Made by a program: the position numbers and the translations under genes. The notes beneath the pieces were generated by a model. The model searched no databases. It was given only the letters and a program-made list of their open reading frames with translations, and was not told where the DNA came from. This document shows, in pieces, positions 1-6,275 of a DNA stretch of 20,323 bases (position 1 is the stretch's first letter; each line of letters opens with the position of its first letter). The stretch comes from Erysipelotrichaceae bacterium UBA6182 (GTDB taxonomy: Bacteria; Bacillota_I; Bacilli_A; Erysipelotrichales; Erysipelotrichaceae). The stretch lies in assembly GCA_002422065.1 (NCBI GenBank), contig DITO01000286.1, forward strand, positions 1 to 20,323. The letters run 5' to 3'.

Positions 1-1
1 T

Positions 2-304
2 TCACCAAATAAAACAATAGAAGGTGCTATTGGAGGTTGGCTAATTTCTAGTATTGTATCGTTTCTTTATGTGTTCTATGTTATTCCTGATCGTTTTCCA
101 ATTGAACTTGTGATTACTGCAAGCATTCTTATGCCGGTTGTATCACAATTAGGAGATTTAGCTTTTTCATCATTTAAACGATATTTCAAAATTAAAGATT
201 TTGGTCACTTATTCCCAGAACATGGTGGAGTGCTTGATCGAATTGATAGTCTTTTATTTAACTTCATGTTTTTTTATACTTTGCTTGCGACGATGATCGT
301 TTAG
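2..304 (+). CDS. cdsA: Phosphatidate cytidylyltransferase, C-terminal part (5' end outside window)
   Basis: This reading frame is open from the first full codon of the window to a TAG stop, giving the last 100 residues. CdsA makes CDP-diacylglycerol from phosphatidic acid and CTP in the membrane, feeding phospholipid synthesis. The visible part opens with the family hallmark SPNKTIEGAIGG and carries the CdsA signature at about nt 167-256: S-x-F-K-R, then K-D, then PEHGGVLDRIDS with the metal-binding Asp residues. A hydrophobic C-terminal segment follows. rseP starts 18 nt downstream, the usual cdsA-rseP arrangement in Firmicutes, where uppS normally lies just upstream. The N-terminal membrane helices are outside the window. 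Identification is secure. Confidence 0.95.
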   Translation, partial: SPNKTIEGAIGGWLISSIVSFLYVFYVIPDRFPIELVITASILMPVVSQLGDLAFSSFKRYFKIKDFGHLFPEHGGVLDRIDSLLFNFMFFYTLLATMIV

Positions 305-322
305 CAATTCGAAGGAGGATAC

Positions 323-1372
323 ATGTCAATCATTTATTTCATATTCGTATTAGGTTTAATTGTTTTTGTTCATGAATTAGGTCATCTAATTGTTGCGAAA
401 TCATTCAATGTCTATTGTAAAGAATTTGCACTTGGATTTGGTCCCGTTGTTTGGTCTAAGCAAAAGAATGAAACACAATACTCAATACGTGCGATTCCAC
501 TCGGTGGATTTGTAGCAATGGCAGGAGAATCAGAAAATATTGATGATACTATCCCGTTTGAGCGTACCATTAAAGGTATTCATCCATTTAAAAGAATCCT
601 TGTGATGCTTGCGGGTATCGCATTCAACTTTATTTTAGCTTTTATAATTTTCACAGGATTAATTCTAAATCAAGGGGGTATCAATACTCCTCCTAGTGCT
701 GTTGTTGATCGTGTTGTTGAGAATTCACCAGCACAAGCAGTAGGCTTACAACAAGGTGATCGCATTGTTACTATTCTTCTTCCTGATGGAACAGATTACG
801 TCCCTAATGACTTTTATGATGTAATTAATATGACTCAAATTATTGGTGATACAATGGTTTTTGGAATTGAGCGACAAGGACAAGTAATTTCTGTTGAGAT
901 TACACCTGAGTACGATGCTGCAAACCAACGCTACTTTTTAGGGCTTTTCGTACCTCCTGCAAATTTTAAGGCAATTTCTTGGTATGAAGCACCAATCTAT
1001 GGATTTAGTGCTTTCATAACTTCCTTTATGCAAGTTATTGCATCATTAAGTCTTCTAATTCGAGGCATTGGTTTAAATCAAGTAAGTGGCCCGGTTGGAA
1101 TATTTAACATTACAGCTCAATCTGCACAAGCTGGAGCATCCAGTTTATTTGCCTTAATTGCAATTCTTTCAGTCAATATTGCTGTGTTTAACTTACTACC
1201 ATTACCAATATTAGATGGTGGACGAGTAATACTTACAGGAATTGAGTGGATTACTAGAAGACCAATTCCAGAGAAAATTGAACACAATCTAATGGGGTTA
1301 AGTATGTTCTTAATGCTTGCTCTGTTTGTGCTTGTCACATTTCAAGATGTTTGGAGACTATTATTCTCATGA
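323..1372 (+). CDS. rseP: RseP/RasP site-2 zinc metalloprotease
   Basis: Intramembrane protease (M50 family) that cleaves transmembrane segments of substrates such as anti-sigma factors and remnant signal peptides. The zinc motif HELGH lies at residues 17-21 in the first membrane helix. The GGFVAMAGE segment follows, then a single PDZ domain at about residues 115-200, and the second active-site motif NLLPLPILDGG with Asp at about residue 298. Hydrophobic helices lie near residues 1-25, 90-112, 265-300 and 325-348. At 349 residues it is shorter than E. coli RseP, consistent with one PDZ rather than two. A strong GAAGGAGG ribosome site sits just before the ATG. The last 4 nt overlap the next gene. 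Substrates cannot be told from the sequence. Confidence 0.95.
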   Translation: MSIIYFIFVLGLIVFVHELGHLIVAKSFNVYCKEFALGFGPVVWSKQKNETQYSIRAIPLGGFVAMAGESENIDDTIPFERTIKGIHPFKRILVMLAGIAFNFILAFIIFTGLILNQGGINTPPSAVVDRVVENSPAQAVGLQQGDRIVTILLPDGTDYVPNDFYDVINMTQIIGDTMVFGIERQGQVISVEITPEYDAANQRYFLGLFVPPANFKAISWYEAPIYGFSAFITSFMQVIASLSLLIRGIGLNQVSGPVGIFNITAQSAQAGASSLFALIAILSVNIAVFNLLPLPILDGGRVILTGIEWITRRPIPEKIEHNLMGLSMFLMLALFVLVTFQDVWRLLFS

Positions 1373-2166
1373 AAATGATCAAGACATTTCTAGCAGGTTT
1401 TTTTATTGGTGTTGCGAATGTTATTCCAGGAGTTAGTGGAGGAACAATGGCAGTTGTTTTCGGTGTATATGAAATGATGGTAGAAGTACTTTCTCTCGAC
1501 TTTAAGAACATTAAGAAGTATATTTTACCTCTATTTATTTTGTTTATTGGTATTGTAGTTGGAATCTTAGGCTTTGCTCAAGTTATGGGATTTTTACTAG
1601 AAAACTACAATGACATTACATATACAGTTTTCTTAGGCATTATTGTTGGTAGTTTTCCACTCATTGCAAAATTAAGTCATATTCGTGAAAAGAATTTAAT
1701 CAATCTTACTGGATTTGTGGTGACTGCAATTCTTGTGACACTCATGATAGTATTTCAAGATCGTTCTCTTGGAGATATTGATGTCACAATATTAACACCT
1801 GCAAAAATCTTAGGACTCCTAATTGCTTCCTCTTTATCTACAATAACCATGATTATCCCAGGTGTGAGTGGATCAATGTTACTCGTCATGATTGGGTACT
1901 ATTCAGCAATCTTCTCATACATTATCCGAGGACTGGTATTTCCACATCTAATTATTGTACTCATTGGGATGGTTTTAGGATTAATTTTAGGGTCTAAAAT
2001 TATGTCGCTGTTTTTAAAGAAACACTCAAAATTCATCTATCACGTTATCTTAGGACTAATAGTTGGTTCAAGTTGGTCTATTATTCCAAACTTCTCACAA
2101 CCATTTATTCAGTTCGTTGGATTTTTAGGCTCAGCTGCATTTATTTATTTCATGAACAAAAAATAG
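1369..2166 (+). CDS. popT: DUF368 family polyprenyl-phosphate transporter (PopT-like)
   Basis: Polytopic membrane protein of 265 residues. The DUF368 signature is clear and appears twice: VIPGVSGG with PGVSG at residues 20-24, and IIPGVSGS with PGVSG at 164-168. This fits an internally duplicated inverted-repeat transporter. About eight hydrophobic segments are visible. DUF368 proteins (PopT) have been described as recycling flippases for undecaprenyl phosphate, the lipid carrier of wall synthesis. The ATG at 1369 overlaps the rseP stop (ATGA), indicating translational coupling. A TTG six codons upstream is in frame but lies further inside rseP and has no ribosome site, so it was not chosen. 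Position next to cdsA-rseP, normally the uppS neighbourhood, supports the lipid-carrier role. Confidence 0.88.
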   Translation: MKMIKTFLAGFFIGVANVIPGVSGGTMAVVFGVYEMMVEVLSLDFKNIKKYILPLFILFIGIVVGILGFAQVMGFLLENYNDITYTVFLGIIVGSFPLIAKLSHIREKNLINLTGFVVTAILVTLMIVFQDRSLGDIDVTILTPAKILGLLIASSLSTITMIIPGVSGSMLLVMIGYYSAIFSYIIRGLVFPHLIIVLIGMVLGLILGSKIMSLFLKKHSKFIYHVILGLIVGSSWSIIPNFSQPFIQFVGFLGSAAFIYFMNKK

Positions 2167-2176
2167 GGGGGAAAGT

Positions 2177-3187
2177 ATGAAAATATGTGTATTAGGTGGT
2201 GCAGGCTATATTGGTTCACACACGGTATTAGAACTATTAAAAGCTGGTCATGATGTATTTGTTATTGATAATTTATCAACTGGAAGTAAAGAATTCCTGT
2301 TTGATGAAGCTCGATTTTACGAAGCTGACTGTACTAATCAACAACAATTACTTGATGTTTTTCAAAAAGAATCATTAAATGGTCCTATTGATGCTGTCAT
2401 GCATTTTGCAGCTAAACTCATAGTACCTGAGAGCGTAAGTCAACCATTATCTTATTATTACAATAATGTCTTTGGTGTTATCACACTTATTCAATCAATG
2501 CTAGAATCAAAGATAGATACGCTTGTGTTTTCATCTACTGCAGCAGTCTATGGTGATCATGCTACAGGTTTTTGTCAAGAAACTGATGTATGTCAACCCA
2601 TTAATCCATATGGCAATAGCAAGTTAGCTGCCGAAATGGTTATTCAAGATTGTGCCAAAGCATATGGATTAAAAACTTGCATATTTAGATACTTCAATGT
2701 AGCAGGTGCACATCCTTCACTTCGATTAGGCTTAGATAAATCAACACTCACTCATATTGTTCCTATTACAGTGATGGCTGCATTAAAACAAAGACCTCAT
2801 GTAACGATATTTGGGGATGATTATCCAACATTTGATGGAACATGCATTCGTGATTACATCCACGTCTCTGATCTTGCTTATGCTCACGTATTAGGTCTAG
2901 AGTATACTATTAAAAATAGCTCTAATGAAATCTTTAATCTTGGCTCTTCACAAGGTTACTCAGTAAAACAAGTAATTGATGAAGTTAAAAAAATTGCACC
3001 TTTACAAGTGCAAATGGGTGAGCGTCGTGCGGGAGATCCTGCTAAGCTTATCGCAAAATCTTCAAAAGCAAATGAACTACTAAAGTGGAATCCTCAATAT
3101 TCACTACATGATATCGTTTTAACTGATTATGATTTTAGATTAAAACGATTAAATGAAGAAGACAATCGCAGCAAAGTGAGCGATTGA
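2177..3187 (+). CDS. galE: UDP-glucose 4-epimerase
   Basis: Short-chain dehydrogenase-type epimerase that interconverts UDP-glucose and UDP-galactose with bound NAD, in the cytoplasm. The Rossmann glycine motif GGAGYIG is at residues 7-13. The catalytic residues are visible as Ser119/Ser120 in FSSTAAVYG, and Tyr145 and Lys149 in PYGNSK. The sugar-nucleotide segment RYFNVAGAHP and the HIVP motif follow. At 336 residues it has normal length. A G-rich ribosome site (GGGGGGA) precedes the ATG, and the gene starts 10 nt after popT, so it is the last gene of the cdsA-rseP-popT-galE unit. It probably supplies galactose for surface polysaccharide or glycolipid. Its last 39 nt overlap the 3' end of the opposing trhA. 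UDP-GlcNAc activity cannot be excluded. Confidence 0.95.
   Translation: MKICVLGGAGYIGSHTVLELLKAGHDVFVIDNLSTGSKEFLFDEARFYEADCTNQQQLLDVFQKESLNGPIDAVMHFAAKLIVPESVSQPLSYYYNNVFGVITLIQSMLESKIDTLVFSSTAAVYGDHATGFCQETDVCQPINPYGNSKLAAEMVIQDCAKAYGLKTCIFRYFNVAGAHPSLRLGLDKSTLTHIVPITVMAALKQRPHVTIFGDDYPTFDGTCIRDYIHVSDLAYAHVLGLEYTIKNSSNEIFNLGSSQGYSVKQVIDEVKKIAPLQVQMGERRAGDPAKLIAKSSKANELLKWNPQYSLHDIVLTDYDFRLKRLNEEDNRSKVSD
3113..3149. repeat. Imperfectly placed 10-bp inverted repeat at the trhA 3' end
   Basis: The arms ATCGTTTTAA (3113-3122) and TTAAAACGAT (3140-3149) are perfect complements around a 17-nt spacer. The repeat lies inside galE and immediately after the trhA stop codon on the minus strand. It could slow or end trhA transcription, but there is no T tract after it on that strand, the loop is long and the arms are AT-rich. 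Chance is a fair alternative. Confidence 0.3.
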
Positions 3188-3793
3188 AGCTAAATTAACA
3201 AAAATGTGCCATACAACATGCGTGTATGGTTTATTTTTTTGTATATAAAAGAATGCACCGACCGTATATAAAACGCCTCCTAAAGCCATCAAGGAAAGAA
3301 AGAGAAGATTCGATTGCTTGTATAGATATGGAAAAATAAGTACTACAAGCCATCCCATAACCATGTAGATCAATAAGGATAGGGCAGGAACTGATTTTCT
3401 TGATAGTGATTTATATAAAACACCTACAATAACCATAGTCCATTGAATTGCGAAGATGACCCATCCAAGGGTTCCACCAATAATCGATAAAGCGACAGGA
3501 GTATAGCTCCCAGCAATCGCAACATAAATAAAGATATGATCTAATATTTTAAATACAGCTTTGTGTTTTGTGTCATAAGCCATACTATGATAAAGCGTAG
3601 ACATTAGAAACATTAAGAATAAACTAATGATAAATGTACTGACTCCAAATGCAAGTGTAGCATCTTGGAAAAGATAGGCACGAATTGATGCATAAGGTAA
3701 AAATAGAAGCATCAAAATGGCCATTAAACCATGTGTAATCGAATTACCTACTTCTTCTTTAATTGAATATGTTGTAAATGGAATGTTTTTCAT
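3149..3793 (-). CDS. trhA: TrhA/hemolysin III family membrane protein (PAQR)
   Basis: Integral membrane protein of 214 residues with about seven hydrophobic helices. Family motifs appear in order: YSIKEEVGNSITHG near the N-terminus (residues 9-22), STLYHS with His69, LDHIFIYVAIAGSYTP with Asp85-His86, and HVVWHIFV...H with His192, His196 and His206. These Ser/His/Asp residues form the metal site of PAQR-type hydrolases. Members have been linked to hemolysin III activity and to membrane-lipid homeostasis; the substrate here is unknown. The ATG at 3793 is fixed by the conserved N-terminal motif, yet it has no ribosome site and sits 6 nt after a TATAAT box, so the mRNA is probably leaderless. 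The 3' end overlaps galE, and the galE terminator lies within this coding sequence. Confidence 0.9.
   Translation of the reverse strand: MKNIPFTTYSIKEEVGNSITHGLMAILMLLFLPYASIRAYLFQDATLAFGVSTFIISLFLMFLMSTLYHSMAYDTKHKAVFKILDHIFIYVAIAGSYTPVALSIIGGTLGWVIFAIQWTMVIVGVLYKSLSRKSVPALSLLIYMVMGWLVVLIFPYLYKQSNLLFLSLMALGGVLYTVGAFFYIQKNKPYTHVVWHIFVNLASIAHFAAIVFFI
3209..3240 (+). terminator. Intrinsic terminator of the cdsA-rseP-popT-galE operon
   Basis: The arms CCATACA (3209-3215) and TGTATGG (3223-3229) pair perfectly around a 7-nt loop and run straight into TTTATTTTTTT (3230-3240), 22 nt after the galE stop. The hairpin lies inside the opposing trhA gene, where it encodes residues 189-195 of the conserved His-x-x-x-His segment. 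Confidence 0.85.
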
Positions 3794-3799
3794 GGTTGC

Positions 3800-3828
3800 A
3801 TTATATCATTCTTAACAAGTGTTGTCTT
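3800..3828 (-). promoter_or_regulatory. Promoter of trhA, predicted leaderless start
   Basis: On the minus strand a perfect TATAAT occupies 3805-3800. AAGACA (four of six matches to TTGACA) lies 17 bp upstream at 3828-3823. Only 6 nt separate the -10 box from the ATG at 3793, so transcription should begin at or very near the start codon. No Shine-Dalgarno sequence is present. Confidence 0.7.
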
Positions 3829-3854
3829 TTCTGAAGTAAAACTCTTTAAATATT

Positions 3855-3863
3855 TGCTATAAT
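3855..3863 (+). promoter_or_regulatory. Extended -10 promoter of the GH73-dockerin gene, predicted leaderless start
   Basis: TGCTATAAT is an extended -10 element (TGn plus perfect TATAAT). It ends 6 nt before the ATG at 3870. No good -35 hexamer is seen at 16-18 bp, which extended -10 promoters tolerate. The expected start site falls on the ATG, and no ribosome site is present. Confidence 0.65.
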
Positions 3864-3869
3864 GATGAC

Positions 3870-6272
3870 ATGAAGAAATTGATTCTTGCCATTATACTAC
3901 TGTTCAACTTTCAGTCAGGGTGGGTTGTTCGGGCTAATATACAGTGTTCAGTAGCTGAATATACATTATCTAACATTATTGGTCATAACCAATTTGAAAC
4001 GTTAGGATGTTTTGCTGCGTTTTCTGATGCCCAAGCTGCAATGAATGCAGCAAAAGCAGCGACTCCTAATCTCATCATTATTCATGAAACAAGCCCAAGT
4101 CCTCTAAAAATCGTTTCAGCATCGCGTGCAGTACTTACTTCGTATCCGTTAAGGCTACGTGATACACTTAAAGATGGAACAAGAGTTAACAATTTACTTG
4201 GTTATATTTATCGAAGTTCTACACTTTCTACATCCTCTGATAGCACGTATATGCCTGCTTATCATGACTTTAGATATTTTGAAACAATCTCATACAATCC
4301 AAATCAAACACTAGTTAATGTTGACATAAATGGTAATATTGAAGGGTCTACGGGGTATGACCCAAATAACATTGCATACACACGCGATACATCCTATAAT
4401 CAACGAGGAGTTGTTAAAGTTGAAGTCTCGGGTTTTGTTGGATTTATGAATATCGCAGCAGTTGATATTATTCCCACGATTTATGTTGAAAACAATTGGA
4501 CAATAACTTTAGGTGGTAGAACGTACTTAGAAACACAACTTAATGTTAAAACAGTTTTTAAAAATGATGACAAGTTTAGTGCTGAACAACCTTACACTAT
4601 TCGTCCGCGTGTCAATGAATATCGTGTTATCACTAATTCAAATAATCAACGCGAAGTAATTCATGAAAATTTTAGTTTTTATTCCGGAAACACGCGACGT
4701 CCTTACATCTACGGTCCCGCACCTGATTGGTTACCAAACGGGACATATTTTAGTTACGATGGAATACGATTCTATAATGATTTAGACTTACAACAACCAG
4801 TTCTTAATGGAACTGAAGTTGGAGAATATTATCAATACTTTGCTTATTTACCATTTAGATCAACAACTAACATTACAGCAAGTCAACTTGATGCTTTTCT
4901 TGAGAATGTTGCAATTTCCGCAAATGAACCACCTTCAAAAAGTGCTATGTATCGACAAGGTCAAGTTTTTATCAATGCCCAGAATAATTTTGGAATGAAT
5001 GCACTCCTTGTTTATGCTATGGGACTTCATGAATCTGATCGTGGATTAAGTACTCAAGCGGTAACTAAATTCAATTTATTCGGTTGGGGAGCAGGAGACG
5101 CTAACCCCTCAGATGCATATGCCTATAGTAGCGTAGAAGTTGCTGTCAATCAGCATTTTGCCATAAATTTGAGAGGTTACATGAATCCAACTGATACTCG
5201 ACATTTTGGTCAGGTCGTTGGAAACAAGAATAATGGTATGAATACAAAGTATGCATCTGATCCATATTGGGGTCAGAAAATTGCAGGCTGGGCGTATCGA
5301 ATTGATCGTTATCTAAACTTCGTAGATTATAATTACTATCCAGTTATTATTGTCAATGACACAACTACAACGCCTTTATATAAACAAGCAAGTACAACAT
5401 CTGTTATACAAACAGTTCCTGCACGTAATCAACAAAGAATGTTTATAGCATCAACGATTCAAGATGGTGGTTGGATTATGACTCCAAGCCTTCTGCCTCT
5501 TAATGATAATCGAGATACGATTTGGCCAAATCAATCGGTGGGGGTACAACTGCCTTATTATTATTCAACACATATGGCTTATATTCAGCCAGCGAATTAT
5601 CGTGTAATTAACCATACAAATGCAAAAGTGCCACATTTGTATGATTCAACTAAGTTAGAACTCCCAAAACAAGCAATGATAAATACAATAACGATAGTGA
5701 ATAATGTTATGACTTTGTCAGGTGTTATGACAATTCCTCATCTTGGTACTGATTCAAAAGTTGTTCTGACTCCAAGACTTATACTGTCAAAAGATGGTAT
5801 ACAACAAGTTGTTCCAGCCACAACGACAGCTATATCAAATACAAATCCTTCACTTAACCAGTCAAATTTTGGGTTCACTAGTTCATTTAATATTCCAGAC
5901 ATTACCCTTCAAGATGCAGTAGTAAATATTGAACTGCAATATCAATCAGTATTCTTGAATCAAGCGATTATGTTACCTGTAGCACTTAATGTTAATCAAA
6001 ATTCTGTTTTGATGGGAACTAATCATCAGATAAGTTTTACACAAGGTACTGATCAATTAAGTATGAATATTGCATTGGTTACTATTTCACCTGGAGATAT
6101 GGATCAAGATGGAATACATTCAATTATGGACTTATATATTTTACATAGAGTTTTATTAGAATTAGACCCACAGACCCCAACATTAATTAGTCTTGGAGAT
6201 TTAGATTCAGACGGTCAACTATCCATTATGGATTTGTACATACTTCATCGTATGATACTAGGATTGGAATGA
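3870..6272 (+). CDS. Secreted GH73-type endo-beta-N-acetylglucosaminidase with C-terminal dockerin
   Basis: Exported wall hydrolase of 800 residues. A signal peptide (MKK, hydrophobic core, VVRA) covers about residues 1-23. A long N-terminal region (25-355) contains the YFSYDGIRFY segment typical of LytD-like glucosaminidases. The GH73 domain spans about 360-485: HESDRG with the probable catalytic Glu388, FNLFGWGAGDANPSDAYAY, and NNGMNTKYASDPYWGQKIAGW. An SH3b-like segment (about 495-550) and a beta-rich region follow. The C-terminus (742-800) is a type I-like dockerin with two Ca2+ loops, GDMDQDGIHSIMD and GDLDSDGQLSIMD, each with Asp at loop positions 1, 3, 5 and 12. Expected activity is cleavage of GlcNAc-MurNAc bonds in peptidoglycan. 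The next gene, 3 nt on, encodes a cohesin protein, its likely partner. The start lacks a ribosome site and is probably leaderless. Confidence 0.85.
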   Translation: MKKLILAIILLFNFQSGWVVRANIQCSVAEYTLSNIIGHNQFETLGCFAAFSDAQAAMNAAKAATPNLIIIHETSPSPLKIVSASRAVLTSYPLRLRDTLKDGTRVNNLLGYIYRSSTLSTSSDSTYMPAYHDFRYFETISYNPNQTLVNVDINGNIEGSTGYDPNNIAYTRDTSYNQRGVVKVEVSGFVGFMNIAAVDIIPTIYVENNWTITLGGRTYLETQLNVKTVFKNDDKFSAEQPYTIRPRVNEYRVITNSNNQREVIHENFSFYSGNTRRPYIYGPAPDWLPNGTYFSYDGIRFYNDLDLQQPVLNGTEVGEYYQYFAYLPFRSTTNITASQLDAFLENVAISANEPPSKSAMYRQGQVFINAQNNFGMNALLVYAMGLHESDRGLSTQAVTKFNLFGWGAGDANPSDAYAYSSVEVAVNQHFAINLRGYMNPTDTRHFGQVVGNKNNGMNTKYASDPYWGQKIAGWAYRIDRYLNFVDYNYYPVIIVNDTTTTPLYKQASTTSVIQTVPARNQQRMFIASTIQDGGWIMTPSLLPLNDNRDTIWPNQSVGVQLPYYYSTHMAYIQPANYRVINHTNAKVPHLYDSTKLELPKQAMINTITIVNNVMTLSGVMTIPHLGTDSKVVLTPRLILSKDGIQQVVPATTTAISNTNPSLNQSNFGFTSSFNIPDITLQDAVVNIELQYQSVFLNQAIMLPVALNVNQNSVLMGTNHQISFTQGTDQLSMNIALVTISPGDMDQDGIHSIMDLYILHRVLLELDPQTPTLISLGDLDSDGQLSIMDLYILHRMILGLE

Positions 6273-6275
6273 AAA

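Noticed and set aside
1351..1368. Upstream in-frame TTG start for the DUF368 gene
   Set aside because: It has no ribosome site and lies deeper within rseP; the ATG at 1369 makes the usual ATGA coupling and leaves the conserved N-terminal helix intact.
3163..3186. Stem CAATCGC / GCGATTG at the galE stop as a terminator
   Set aside because: Ten-nt loop and no T tract on the plus strand; the hairpin at 3209-3229 with its T run is a far better terminator.
3870..3940. Possible lipoprotein signal in the GH73 or cohesin protein
   Set aside because: The Cys residues near each signal peptide do not form a lipobox; both read as ordinary type I signal peptides, the second with a C-terminal membrane helix.
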